Position numbers and translations under genes: made by a program. The notes below the pieces were generated by a model. It ran no database searches, had not been told where the DNA came from, and saw only the letters and a list, made by a program, of their open reading frames with translations. Positions 27,406 to 36,247 of a stretch of 64,000 bases of DNA are shown here, piece by piece. The first letter of the stretch is position 1, and every line of letters starts with the position of its first letter. This stretch comes from Amycolatopsis thermoflava N1165 (GTDB lineage: Bacteria; Actinomycetota; Actinomycetes; Mycobacteriales; Pseudonocardiaceae): assembly GCF_000473265.1 (NCBI RefSeq), contig NZ_KI421511.1, positions 5,056,346-5,120,345 on the forward strand. Reading direction: 5' to 3'.

Positions 27406-28720
27406 GAGCGCCCGCGCGGTGATCGGCTCGGTGTGCTCCGGGTTCACCGAGCTGCCCGCGCCGCCGAGTGTCGAGTCCGGTGTGGACGGTCCGATCGGCT
27501 GGCCGGGCTACGACTCCGCGTATGCCCGGGCCGCTTCCCGGACCGGCGAGTCGGAGTCGGTGGTGTGTGGTGTCGGCAAGTTCGGCGGCACCGAGGCGAC
27601 CGTGATCGCGTGGGAGTTCGGGTTCCTCGGCGGGTCGCTCGGGCGGCGCACCGGCGACCGGATCGAGGCGGCGTTCGAGCGGGCGCGGGAGCTGCGGACG
27701 CCGGTCGTGTCGATGATCGCGACCGGCGGCAGCCGGATGCAGGAGGGCATGGCCGCGCTGACCCAGCTGCAGCGGATCGCGCGGCAGGCGGCGCTGACGC
27801 GGGACGCCGGGTTGCCGCAGGTCGCGGTCGTGCGGGACCCGACGACCGGCGGCGGCTGGGCCACGCTCGGCGCCGGTTCGGACGTGGCACTGGCCCTGCC
27901 CGGCGCGCAGGTCGGGTTCGCCGGGTCGCGGGTGCGGCCGTCCGGTGACGCGTCGGCCTACACCGCGGAGTCGCAGCTGGCGTCCGGGCACGTGGACCAG
28001 ATCGTTCCGGCGGCGGAGCTGGGTGACCGGCTGGGCCGCTGGTTGTCGTTGCTGACGGGCGCGGACGGGCAGCCGGCGCCGCCGCCACCGGCTTTGGGAG
28101 GCGGCGAGCTCCCGGCGGACGGCTGGGCCGCGGTGCGGGCGGCGCGTGCCCCGTCACGGCCGCGAGCAGAGTCCTATTTGGACGCCTACTTCGACTGGCG
28201 GGAGGACATCAGCGGCGACCGGTGCGGCGGCGTGGATCCCGGGGTGCGGTGCGGGTTCGGGATGCGCGGGGGCGTGACGGTCGGCTACGCCGCGCAGTGC
28301 GGGACCGCGACGCTGCCGTCGGGTTTCCGCACGGCGGCGCGGCTGATCCGGCTGGCGGACCGACTGGGGATCCCGGTGCTCACGCTGGTGGACACCCCGG
28401 GCGCGGCCAACGACCCGGCGGCCGAGCGGGCGGGCGCGGGCGCGGCGATCGCGGAGGTCTTCGCGGCGGTGGCCGGGGCGTCGGTGCCGGTGACGACGCT
28501 GGTGATCGGCGAGGGCGGCTCCGGGGGTGCGCTGGCGTTCGCCCACCCCGAGCGGACGTGGGTGACGCCGGACAGCTACTTCTCGGTGACGTCCCCGGAA
28601 GCGGCGGCGTCGATCCTGAAGCGCCCGCCCGAGGAGGTCCCGGCGACGGCGAACCAGCTGCGGTTGCGGCCGCAGGACCTGGTGGAGCTGGGCGTGGTGC
28701 GGGGAATCGTGGGGCGCTGA
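27398..28720 (+). CDS. Fused carboxyltransferase (AccD/AccA-like) of the malonate cassette
   Basis: 440 residues. Two crotonase-like halves: an AccD-like first half (EFGFLGGSLGRRTGDRI, MIATGGSRMQEGM) and an AccA-like second half (TLVDTPGAANDPAAERAG, VIGEGGSGGALAFAHPERTW). There is no Zn-finger at the N-terminus. Such single-chain carboxyltransferases follow matB in actinobacteria. It may interconvert malonyl-CoA and acetyl-CoA with a biotin carrier encoded elsewhere, as no biotin protein is nearby. Confidence 0.8.
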   Translation: MRESARAVIGSVCSGFTELPAPPSVESGVDGPIGWPGYDSAYARAASRTGESESVVCGVGKFGGTEATVIAWEFGFLGGSLGRRTGDRIEAAFERARELRTPVVSMIATGGSRMQEGMAALTQLQRIARQAALTRDAGLPQVAVVRDPTTGGGWATLGAGSDVALALPGAQVGFAGSRVRPSGDASAYTAESQLASGHVDQIVPAAELGDRLGRWLSLLTGADGQPAPPPPALGGGELPADGWAAVRAARAPSRPRAESYLDAYFDWREDISGDRCGGVDPGVRCGFGMRGGVTVGYAAQCGTATLPSGFRTAARLIRLADRLGIPVLTLVDTPGAANDPAAERAGAGAAIAEVFAAVAGASVPVTTLVIGEGGSGGALAFAHPERTWVTPDSYFSVTSPEAAASILKRPPEEVPATANQLRLRPQDLVELGVVRGIVGR

Positions 28721-28767
28721 GGCCGGACTGGCTGCGGGGCTTGACGGCGGGGGCGCGGCCAAAGGCA

Positions 28768-28945
28768 GAACTCAGGCCCGCGAACGCGGAACTCGCGCAC
28801 GGCAGCGCGGACTCGCGCGCTGTAGTACGGACTCGCGCGCTGTAGCGCGGGACTCGCGCCCGCGAGTGCACAGCTCGCGCCCGATTGCAGAACTCGCGCC
28901 CGCGAACGCGGGCCCGCGCCACGGGCGCGGGTCTCGCACCCGGGC
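28768..28945. repeat. About 20-bp degenerate tandem repeat
   Basis: An ACTCGCGC-like core recurs at 28791, 28811, 28831, 28852, 28873, 28892, 28912 and 28932, that is every 19-21 bases. Units 3 and 4 are identical over 17 bases (GGACTCGCGCGCTGTAG). Between convergent genes; a second short tandem (GGGCAGAGGTGCC twice) follows at about 28964-28991. Confidence 0.75.
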
Positions 28946-29012
28946 GGAAGGGCCGGGCAGAGGTGCCGGGCAGAGGTGCCAGGTGGAGGCGCCCGAGAGG
29001 GGCCGGGTGGCG

Positions 29013-30017
29013 TCAGGGGTGCAGCAGGACCTTCCCGGTATCGACGGCGGGGTCCTCCAGCAGCCGCAGGGCGCGTTCGGCTTCCTCCAGCGGGAACTCG
29101 TGCGTGATCAGCGGCGCGGGGTCCAGCAGACCGGTCGCGAAGGCCCGCACGGCGTGCGTCCACGCGCGGGACGGCGCGCCGAACACCGTGTGCACCGTCA
29201 CCGCGGCCGTCACCAGGTCCGCGGGCGCGATCGGCTCCGTCTCGTGGCCCGCCAGGCCCGTCAGCACCACCCGGCCACCGCGGCGACACATCCGCACCGC
29301 CTGCGCCCCCGTGCCCGGGGCGCCCGCCGCCTCCACCACCACGTCGAACCCGCCCGGCGCCGCGCCCGGGCTGTAGAAGCCGGTCGCGCCGCAGAATCGG
29401 GACGCGGGCACCGCGCGGGACGCCCGCGGGTCCACCACCACCAACTCGGCCGGGCCGCTCGCCGCCAGCAGTTGCGTCGCCAGCAGGCCGAGCGTGCCGC
29501 CGCCGATCACCGCCACCCGTTCGCCCGGCACGACCGCCGCGAGCAGCGTCGCCGCCGCCATGCAGGCCGCCGGTTCCAGCAGCGCCGCGGCGCGCAGGTC
29601 GGCGCCGTCGGGCAGCACGTGCAGCAGCCGCGCCGGGATGCGCAGCTCGTCGGCCCACGCGCCGGGCTGGGTGAAGCCCGTCTCGTCGTACTCGGCGGTG
29701 CACAGGGTGGTGTCGCCGCGCCGGCACGGGGCGCACCGGCCGCAGTTGCGGAACCCCTCGCCCACCACGGGTTTGCCGAGCAGCTCCGGGTCCGTGCCCG
29801 GCCCCAGCTCGACGACCGTGCCCGACCATTCGTGCCCGGGCACCACCGGGTATCGCACGAACCCCTCGGCCCGCGTCCCGGCCAGCACCTCGCGGTCCGA
29901 CCCGCAGATCCCGGCCCACTCCACGCGCACGACGACCTCGCCGTGGCCGGGGTCCTCCGGCTCGGTCCGCACGACCCTCAGCTTGCCCGGCGCCTCGACG
30001 ACGACCGCGCGCCCCAT
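29013..30017 (-). CDS. Zinc-dependent alcohol dehydrogenase (MDR)
   Basis: 334 residues from the ATG at 30017, which overlaps the tsaE stop (TGATG). Catalytic zinc ligands Cys (AGICGSD) and His-Glu (PGHEWSG), structural zinc Cys cluster NCGRCAPCRRGDTTLC, and NAD loop AVIGGGTLGLLATQLL. It resembles threonine/sorbitol-type dehydrogenases. Substrate unknown. It rides at the end of the alr-hydrolase-tsaE operon, which is not its usual mycobacterial neighbourhood. Confidence 0.88.
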   Translation of the reverse strand: MGRAVVVEAPGKLRVVRTEPEDPGHGEVVVRVEWAGICGSDREVLAGTRAEGFVRYPVVPGHEWSGTVVELGPGTDPELLGKPVVGEGFRNCGRCAPCRRGDTTLCTAEYDETGFTQPGAWADELRIPARLLHVLPDGADLRAAALLEPAACMAAATLLAAVVPGERVAVIGGGTLGLLATQLLAASGPAELVVVDPRASRAVPASRFCGATGFYSPGAAPGGFDVVVEAAGAPGTGAQAVRMCRRGGRVVLTGLAGHETEPIAPADLVTAAVTVHTVFGAPSRAWTHAVRAFATGLLDPAPLITHEFPLEEAERALRLLEDPAVDTGKVLLHP

Positions 30018-30475
30018 CAGCCCACCAGCTCGGGCACGCGCTCGACCCACGAACCGTGCGGCTCCAGCGTCAGTTCCCGCACGTCGTCGGGCCGCCGGTC
30101 GAGCCGGACCACCAGGTGGTCGGACGACAGCCGCTCCGCGGAACCCTCGCCCCACTCCACGACCACGGCGGCCGATTCGAGGTCGGTGTCCAGGTCCAGG
30201 TCGTCGAGCTGCGTCAGGTCACCGCCGAGGCGGTAGGCGTCGACGTGCACCAGCGCGACGCCCCGCTCCCCCGCCGGGTGCACCCGCGCGAGCACGAACG
30301 TCGGCGAGCTGACCCGCCCGGACACGCCCAGCCCGGCCGCGATCCCGCGCGTCAGCACGGTCTTGCCCGCGCCGAGCGGACCGGCGAGCAGGACGACGTC
30401 GCCCGCCCGCAGGGTGCGGCCCAGCGACTCGCCGAAGGCCACCGTGTCGTCGGCCGTCGGTAACTCGATGCTCAT
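30017..30475 (-). CDS. tsaE: tRNA threonylcarbamoyladenosine biosynthesis ATPase TsaE
   Basis: 152 residues, ATG overlapping the hydrolase stop (ATGA). P-loop GPLGAGKTVLTRG (about 34-46), the Thr-Phe switch SSPTFVLAR, HVDAYRL, and Walker B-like VVEWGEG. It powers the TsaB-TsaD complex in t6A formation. Separated from tsaB/D by the malonate cassette here. Confidence 0.95.
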   Translation of the reverse strand: MSIELPTADDTVAFGESLGRTLRAGDVVLLAGPLGAGKTVLTRGIAAGLGVSGRVSSPTFVLARVHPAGERGVALVHVDAYRLGGDLTQLDDLDLDTDLESAAVVVEWGEGSAERLSSDHLVVRLDRRPDDVRELTLEPHGSWVERVPELVG

Positions 30476-31569
30476 TGGTTCAACCACCGCCACATCCGCC
30501 GCGGACGGGACTCGTCCGTCACACCCGCGCATCGCTGTACCAGGTCGATGAGGTGGCTGTCGACCACCTCGGGCTGTTCGAGCTGCACCATGTGCCCGGC
30601 GCCGCGCACCCGCACCAGCTCGGCGTCGGGCAGCTCCGCCGCGATCCGCTCCGCGTGCGAGTACGGCGTGAACCGGTCGGTGTCGGCACCGATCACCAGC
30701 ACGTGCGCGTGCTTCAGACCGGCCAGCGCGGCGTACCGGTTGTGGCTGCCGAGCGTGTCGACGAACCCGACCAGCTCCTTCACCGACGTCACGGCCAGCA
30801 TTTCGAGCATGAAGTCGACCACGCGCGGGTCGACGTCGCGGGAGCCGAACGCGAGCAGCCGCACGGCCTGCCGGGTCAGCTGCCCGCCCGCGGCCCGCAC
30901 GAACTCGACCAGCCCCGGCTGCCACCCGGCGAGCTCGCCGACCCCGCGGGTCAGCGGGTTGTACTTGGACAGCAGCCCGCGCGGCAGCCCCTTGCGGCCC
31001 ACCTCGCCTGCCGCGGTCGCGATGAACGCGACCCCGCAGATCCGCTCGGCGAACAACTCCGGGTTCTGCTGGGCCAGCTCCATGACCACCATGCCGCCCA
31101 TCGAGTGCCCCATGAGCACGATCGGCCCCTCCGGCGCCACGGCGCGCAGCACCGCGTCAAGGTCGCGGGCCAGCTGTTCGATGGTGCTGGTCTTCTCGTT
31201 CGCCGGGCCGGACGCGCCGTGCCCGCGGTGGTCGTAGTAGACCTGCCGCACGCGCGGCAACGTGAGCGACGCCAGGTCGCGGCGCTGGAAGTGCCAGCTC
31301 AGCTGCGACAACGCGAACCCGTGCACACCCACCACGGTCAGCTCGGGTTTGCCGCCGTCGGCCGGGTCGATCTCGGACACCGACAGCGGGGTGCCGTCGT
31401 CCGCGGCGACCGTGGACGTGCGGTCCGGGTCGAGGGTGCCGAGGCGTTCGCCGGTGAGGTGGTCCCGCTGGCGCTGCTGCTGCGCGGTCACCGCGATGGT
31501 GGCCGCCGCGGTGCCGGTGACCAGCGCGGCGGCACCGCCGAGCACGGTGAGCATGCGGCGGGACACCAT
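30472..31569 (-). CDS. Membrane-anchored alpha/beta hydrolase
   Basis: 365 residues, ATG overlapping the alr stop (TGATG). The N-terminus has an RR pair and one hydrophobic segment (MLTVLGGAAALVTGTAAATI), either an uncleaved anchor or a signal. The hydrolase core has the oxyanion HGFALSQ, nucleophile GHSMGGM, an Asp in IGADTDRFTP and His in GAGHMVQLE. A hydrolase at this alr-tsaE position is conserved in many actinobacteria. Substrate unknown. Confidence 0.85.
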   Translation of the reverse strand: MVSRRMLTVLGGAAALVTGTAAATIAVTAQQQRQRDHLTGERLGTLDPDRTSTVAADDGTPLSVSEIDPADGGKPELTVVGVHGFALSQLSWHFQRRDLASLTLPRVRQVYYDHRGHGASGPANEKTSTIEQLARDLDAVLRAVAPEGPIVLMGHSMGGMVVMELAQQNPELFAERICGVAFIATAAGEVGRKGLPRGLLSKYNPLTRGVGELAGWQPGLVEFVRAAGGQLTRQAVRLLAFGSRDVDPRVVDFMLEMLAVTSVKELVGFVDTLGSHNRYAALAGLKHAHVLVIGADTDRFTPYSHAERIAAELPDAELVRVRGAGHMVQLEQPEVVDSHLIDLVQRCAGVTDESRPRRMWRWLNQ

Positions 31570-32693
31570 CAGACGTCCTCCGCCAGGTACCGCCGCCGGA
31601 TCCGGGGCCGGTACATGCCGGTGACGATCTCGTAGTCGATGGTGCCGATCTTGTCGGCCCATTCGCGCGCGGTCGGCTCGCCCCGCGCGCCGTCGCCGAA
31701 CAGGACCACCTCCGCACCCAGCGGCGGCTCGTCGTCACCGCAGTCCACGACCAGCTGGTCCATGCACACGCGACCGGCGACCGGACGGCGCTTGCCGTGC
31801 AGCCACACGTCCATCCGGCCGGACAGCGTGCGCGGCACCCCGTCGGCGTACCCGGTGGGCACGAGGGCGAGCGTGGTGTCCCGCTGCGCGGTCCACGTGT
31901 GTCCATAGGAGACGGACTCGCCGGCGCGGATCCGTTTGGTGAGCACGACCGAGGACCGGAACGTCATCACCGGGCGCAGGTCCTCGGGCTCCGGGTTGGG
32001 GTTGAGGCCGTAGATCGCGATGCCCGGGCGGACGAGGTCGAAGTGCAGGTCCGGCCGGTTCAGGGTGGCGGCCGAGTTCGCCAGGTGCCGCAACGGTTTC
32101 AGGCCGGCGTCGCGGGCGATCTCGTACGCCGCGGCGAAGCGCTCGGCCTGCTGGTCGATCGACGGGTGGCCCGGCTCGTCGGCGCACGCGAGGTGCGACC
32201 AGATCGCGACGACCTCGACGTCCGGCTCCCCGGCGGCCTCCTTGACCAGGGCGGGCCAGTCGGCGGCGGGGCAGCCGTTGCGGGACAGGCCGGTGTCGAT
32301 CTTCAGGTGGACCCGCGCGCGCTTGCCGGTGCGGCGGGCGGCGTCGGCGATGCGCGCGAGTTCGGCCCGCGAACTGGCCGCGAGGTCCACGTCCGCGGCG
32401 ACGCCGGGCGCGAAGTCGGTGCTCGGCAGGTCGAGCCAGGCCAGGATGGGCGCGGTGAGGCCCGCCTCGCGCAGCGCGAGCGCCTCGCCGAGCGAGCAGG
32501 CCCCGAGCCAGGTCGCGCCCGCCTGCAGCGCGGCGCGCGCGACGGGGACCGCGCCGTGGCCGTAGCCGTCGGCCTTGACGACAGCCATCGTGGCGGCACC
32601 GGAAACCGCCGCCCGGCTCGCGAGCAGGGCGACGTTGTGCCGCAGGGCAGCCAGGTCTACGACAACCTCGGCGCGGGGGAGATCGGGGCTCAT
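31569..32693 (-). CDS. alr: Alanine racemase
   Basis: 374 residues from the ATG at 32693 (MSPDLPRAEVVVDL); the open frame extends upstream into repeat copy B, but that part is not coding. The PLP Lys is in VVKADGYGHG (about 40), catalytic Tyr in SVSYGHTW, and the C-terminal domain has GRVCMDQL. It supplies D-alanine for peptidoglycan. It heads the operon alr-hydrolase-tsaE-dehydrogenase. Confidence 0.95.
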   Translation of the reverse strand: MSPDLPRAEVVVDLAALRHNVALLASRAAVSGAATMAVVKADGYGHGAVPVARAALQAGATWLGACSLGEALALREAGLTAPILAWLDLPSTDFAPGVAADVDLAASSRAELARIADAARRTGKRARVHLKIDTGLSRNGCPAADWPALVKEAAGEPDVEVVAIWSHLACADEPGHPSIDQQAERFAAAYEIARDAGLKPLRHLANSAATLNRPDLHFDLVRPGIAIYGLNPNPEPEDLRPVMTFRSSVVLTKRIRAGESVSYGHTWTAQRDTTLALVPTGYADGVPRTLSGRMDVWLHGKRRPVAGRVCMDQLVVDCGDDEPPLGAEVVLFGDGARGEPTAREWADKIGTIDYEIVTGMYRPRIRRRYLAEDV

Positions 32694-32744
32694 CGGGGTC
32701 CATTTTCCCACGTCCGGGCCGCCGGGCGCCCTGCGGGCGGTGTC

Positions 32745-32872
32745 GACCTCCCCCACCCCCTCACCTCGAGTGTGTATTGGTCGCCGGGCAGGGGCGTCAA
32801 GGCGGGAAAGAGTACCTTGACACCCCTGGTCGGCGACCAAAAGCAGGCTGCGGATCGGGGGCGGGGGAGGTC
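32745..32872. repeat. Nested palindromic element, copy B
   Basis: Outer arms GACCTCCCCCACCCCC (32745-32760) and GGGGGCGGGGGAGGTC (32857-32872) pair with one mismatch. The inner hairpin (32777-32840): TTGGTCGCCG pairs with CGGCGACCAA, GGGG with CCCC, GTCAAGG with CCTTGAC; loop CGGGAAAGAGTA. It lies between the xylB stop and the alr start, both on the minus strand. Confidence 0.75.
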
Positions 32873-32890
32873 TGGGGCGTTGGTCGGAGG

Positions 32891-32972
32891 CCTGCGTTGC
32901 CGGGTGCGGATGGGTGCCCCGCCGGGAAGGCGGCGCAGTTGAGGCCTGCGTTGCCGGATGGCGGCCGGGTGC
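32891..32972. repeat. Tail repeats after copy B
   Basis: Two copies of CCTGCGTTGCCGG, 54 bases apart (about 32891 and 32945), each followed by a G-rich stretch. The same CGTTGCCGG core follows copy A (about 14605) and occurs twice after copy C. Nothing else is seen between copy B and the xylB stop. Confidence 0.55.
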
Positions 32973-33025
32973 CAGTCGCGGTCCGGCTCGCGGGTGGGAG
33001 CCGGATCGCGCCGCCCGTCCCTACC

Positions 33026-34438
33026 TCACGCTCCCTGCAGCGGCACGTCGTGCACCAGCTGCCGCACCGCCAGGTGCCTGCCGCGGATCTCGTCCCCGAC
33101 CTCGGGCGACCGCGGCTGCTCCAACGTCACCTGCGCCTTGGCCTCCCACACCGGCGGCTCGGCACCTCCCGCCAGCGCCCACGCCGCCTGGCGCGCGGCC
33201 CCCAGCGCGACGTGCTCCGCCGGCTCCGGCACCACCACCGGCACCCCGAACACGATCGGCGCGATGGCCCGCACCGCCTCGGACTGGGCCGCCCCGCCGA
33301 TCAGGAGCACCCGCCGGGCGGCCAGGCCCTGCGCCGCCACCGCGTCGAGACCCGCCGACAGGCCGCACAGCATCCCTTCGACCGCGGCGCGCGCCAGGTT
33401 TTCCGGCGTCATGTTGCCCCGGCGCAAGCCGTGCAGCGAACCGGCCGCCGTGGGCAGGTTCGGGGTGCGCTCGCCGTCCAGGTACGGCAGCAGCGTCAGG
33501 CCCTCGGCGCCCGGCTGGGCCGCCAGCGCCAGCCGGTCGAACCCGGCCAGGTCGGTGCCCAGCATCGCGGCCGTCGCGGTCAGGACGCGCGCCGCGTTGA
33601 GCGTGCAGGCCAGCGGCAGGAACCGGCCGGTCGCGTCGGCGAAACCGGCGACCAGTCCGGTGGCGTCCGCGGACGCCGTCTCGCACACGCCGAACACCGT
33701 GCCGCTCGTGCCCAGCGACACCACGACGTCGCCCTCGCCGAGGCCGAGCGCCAGCGCCGCGGCCATGTTGTCGCCCGTGCCCGCCGACACGAGCACCCCG
33801 TCCGGTGTCCGCCCGGCCGCCTCCGCCGGGCCCAGCACCCGCGGCAGCTCCGGGTCCCGGCCGCCGAACGCGTGCTTGAGGATGTCCCGCCGGTACACGC
33901 CCTCCGCCGGCGAGAAGTAGCCCGTGCCGGACGCGTCGCCGCGGTCGGTCACCGCCTCGCCGCCGGTCAGGCGCCAGGTCAGCCAGTCGTGCGGCAGCAC
34001 CACGCGCGCCACCCGGTCGGCCAGCTCCGGCTCGTTCTCCGCGAGCCACCGCAGCTTCGTCACGGTGAAGCTGGCGACCGGCACCGAGCCGACCGCCTCC
34101 GTCCACGCCGCCGGGCCGCCCAGCTCCCGCACCAGGTCCTCGGCCGCCTGCCCGGAGCGCGTGTCGTTCCACAGCAACGCCGGCCGCACGACCTCGCCGT
34201 CCTCGTCGAGGGTCACCATGCCGTGCTGCTGACCGCCGACGCCGAGCGCCTGGACGCCGTCCAGCAACCCGTCGCCGGCCTCGGTGAACGCCCGCCACCA
34301 CTCGCGCGGGTCCACCTCGGTCGCGTCCGGGTGCGCGGCGCGGCCGGTGCGTACCACCGCGCCGGTCTCCGCGTCGCAGACGACGATCTTGGTCGACTGG
34401 GTGGACGAGTCGACCCCGGCCACGAGCTTGTCCGTCAT
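33026..34438 (-). CDS. xylB: Xylulokinase-type FGGY sugar kinase
   Basis: 470 residues, ATG overlapping the DeoR stop (ATGA). FGGY carbohydrate kinase: N-terminal phosphate loop [15 protein letters not shown], substrate region QQHGMVTLD, and the C-terminal ATP motif [15 protein letters not shown]. It most likely phosphorylates D-xylulose (or another ketose) made by the upstream polyol dehydrogenase. Last gene of the operon, about 150 bases before repeat copy B. Confidence 0.9.
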   Translation of the reverse strand: MTDKLVAGVDSSTQSTKIVVCDAETGAVVRTGRAAHPDATEVDPREWWRAFTEAGDGLLDGVQALGVGGQQHGMVTLDEDGEVVRPALLWNDTRSGQAAEDLVRELGGPAAWTEAVGSVPVASFTVTKLRWLAENEPELADRVARVVLPHDWLTWRLTGGEAVTDRGDASGTGYFSPAEGVYRRDILKHAFGGRDPELPRVLGPAEAAGRTPDGVLVSAGTGDNMAAALALGLGEGDVVVSLGTSGTVFGVCETASADATGLVAGFADATGRFLPLACTLNAARVLTATAAMLGTDLAGFDRLALAAQPGAEGLTLLPYLDGERTPNLPTAAGSLHGLRRGNMTPENLARAAVEGMLCGLSAGLDAVAAQGLAARRVLLIGGAAQSEAVRAIAPIVFGVPVVVPEPAEHVALGAARQAAWALAGGAEPPVWEAKAQVTLEQPRSPEVGDEIRGRHLAVRQLVHDVPLQGA

Positions 34439-35226
34439 GATCCCTCCGGAACTTCGGCCACCAGCACTTCCACGCCGAGCGCCCGCATCGCGGCGATCTC
34501 GTCGGCGGGCGTCATGTCGTCGGTGATCACGACGTCGTAGGCGCCGACGTCACCGTAGTCGTAGGTCGCCGTGCGGCCGAACTTCGAATGGTCGACCACC
34601 AGCACGTTCCGGTTCGACGCGGCCAGCGCGGCCGTCTTGAGGTCGGCGTAGTCGCGCACCGGGTGGTACAGCCGTCCGCCGGCGACCGCGGTCGCGGAGA
34701 CGAATCCGACGTCGGCGCGCATCCGGCCGAGGGCGGCGACGGTGTCCGGGCCGCTGCACGAGTCGAACTCGGTGTAGCGGCCGCCGAGCAGCAGCACCTC
34801 GACGCCCTCGGCCTCGCCGAGGATGCGGGCCTCCTCCAGCGAGTTGGTGATCACCACCAGCCGCCCCAGCTCCGGGAACCGGCGGACCAGCGGGAACAAC
34901 GTCGTCGAGTCGTCGACGAACACCGTCTGCCCGGCCGCCACCTGCTCGAACGCCAGCGCGGACAACGCTTCCTTCAGCGGCAGGTTGAGGTTCTCCCGGA
35001 AGCGCTTCGCCGTCTCCATGGTCAGCGCCGGGTACGCCGCTACCTTGCCGCGCAGCTTGCGCAGCAACCGCCGCTCCGCGAGGTCGTCGAGGTCGCGGTG
35101 CATCGTCATCAGGCTGACCCCGAACTGCTCGGTCAGCTGGTCGATGCGCACCTCACCGCAGTCGATCACGTGCCGCAGGACCTCCTGGCGGCGCTGCTCG
35201 ACCTCGGCGTCGGACGGTCTAGGCAC
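34435..35226 (-). CDS. DeoR-family sugar-operon regulator
   Basis: 263 residues, GTG start overlapping the dehydrogenase stop by 8 bp. N-terminal helix-turn-helix ([20 protein letters not shown]) and a C-terminal sugar-phosphate domain ([33 protein letters not shown]). It probably represses the polyol operon until a phosphorylated sugar appears. It is unusual that the regulator lies inside the operon rather than at its head. Confidence 0.88.
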   Translation of the reverse strand: MPRPSDAEVEQRRQEVLRHVIDCGEVRIDQLTEQFGVSLMTMHRDLDDLAERRLLRKLRGKVAAYPALTMETAKRFRENLNLPLKEALSALAFEQVAAGQTVFVDDSTTLFPLVRRFPELGRLVVITNSLEEARILGEAEGVEVLLLGGRYTEFDSCSGPDTVAALGRMRADVGFVSATAVAGGRLYHPVRDYADLKTAALAASNRNVLVVDHSKFGRTATYDYGDVGAYDVVITDDMTPADEIAAMRALGVEVLVAEVPEGS

Positions 35227-36247
35227 GCACCACCGCCTTGATGACCGAGTCGTCCTTCCCGGCGATGGTGAGGGCCTGCTCGACCTCGTCCAGGCCGAAC
35301 CGGTGGGTGACCAGGCGGTCCAGGTCGACCTCGCCGCCCGCGGCCAGCGCGATCGCCGTCGGCCAGGTGTTCGCGTACCGGAAGGTGCCGGTGACCTCCA
35401 GCTCGAAGTTCTGCACGTGCGCCAGCGGCAGCGGGATCTCGTCGCCGCCCATGCCGATCAGCACGACCCGGCCGGCGCGGGCGACCGTGCGGATCGCCTG
35501 CCCGGCGGCGGCGGGCACGCCCGAGCATTCGAGCAGCACGTCCGGCTCGAACCCGGCGTCGGCCAGGCTTTCCCGCGACACGTCGATCGTCGCGGTCGCG
35601 CCCAGCTCCTCCGCCACCTGGAGGCGGCGCGGGTTGACGTCGGTGACGACCACCTCGCTCGCGCCGAACGCCCGCGCGGTCTGCGTCGCGACCAGCCCGA
35701 TCGGCCCGGCGCCGGTGATCAGCACGCGGCTGCCCGGCGCGACGCGCGACTTGCGGCTCGCCCACACGCCCACCGACAGCGGTTCGAGCAGGCCGGCCGC
35801 GTCGTCGCTGAGCGCGTCCGGCACCGGGTGCGCGAAGTCCTCGCGCAGCACCACGTACTCGCAGAACGCGCCGTCGATCGGCGGCGTGCCGAAGAACCGC
35901 ATGCGCGGGCACAGGTTGTAGCGGCCCGCCTTGCACTCGCCGCACACCGAGCACGGCACGCCCGGTTCGAGGGCCACGCGCGCGCCGATCTCGTGCCGCC
36001 GCGCGTCCTTGCCCCTGGCGACGACCATGCCGCTGGGCTCGTGGCCGAGGACCAGCGGCTGCTCGACGACGAAGTCGCCGATGCGGCCGTGCTCGTAGTA
36101 GTGCACGTCGGAACCGCAGGTGCCGACGGAGGCGACCCGGATCAGCACCTCGTCCGGCGCAGGCTCCGGCACGGGACGCTCCTCGACGCGGATGTCGTGG
36201 ATCCCGTACAGCACGGCGACCTTCATCGTCGCGGGCACTTCACTCAC
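35219..36247 (-). CDS. Polyol (sorbitol/xylitol) dehydrogenase, zinc MDR
   Basis: 342 residues. Catalytic zinc ligands Cys (VGTCGSDVHYYEHG) and His-Glu (VLGHEPSG), structural zinc site CSVCGECKAGRYNLCP, NAD loop ITGAGPIGLVATQTARA. The YYEHGRIGDFVV stretch is typical of sorbitol/xylitol dehydrogenases. It oxidises the imported polyol to a ketose for XylB. GTG start overlaps the permease stop by 8 bp. Confidence 0.9.
   Translation of the reverse strand: MSEVPATMKVAVLYGIHDIRVEERPVPEPAPDEVLIRVASVGTCGSDVHYYEHGRIGDFVVEQPLVLGHEPSGMVVARGKDARRHEIGARVALEPGVPCSVCGECKAGRYNLCPRMRFFGTPPIDGAFCEYVVLREDFAHPVPDALSDDAAGLLEPLSVGVWASRKSRVAPGSRVLITGAGPIGLVATQTARAFGASEVVVTDVNPRRLQVAEELGATATIDVSRESLADAGFEPDVLLECSGVPAAAGQAIRTVARAGRVVLIGMGGDEIPLPLAHVQNFELEVTGTFRYANTWPTAIALAAGGEVDLDRLVTHRFGLDEVEQALTIAGKDDSVIKAVVRA

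Noticed and set aside
32694..32840. N-terminal extension of alanine racemase starting in repeat copy B
   Set aside because: The added residues come from the palindrome and do not resemble Alr; ATG 32693 fits the family.
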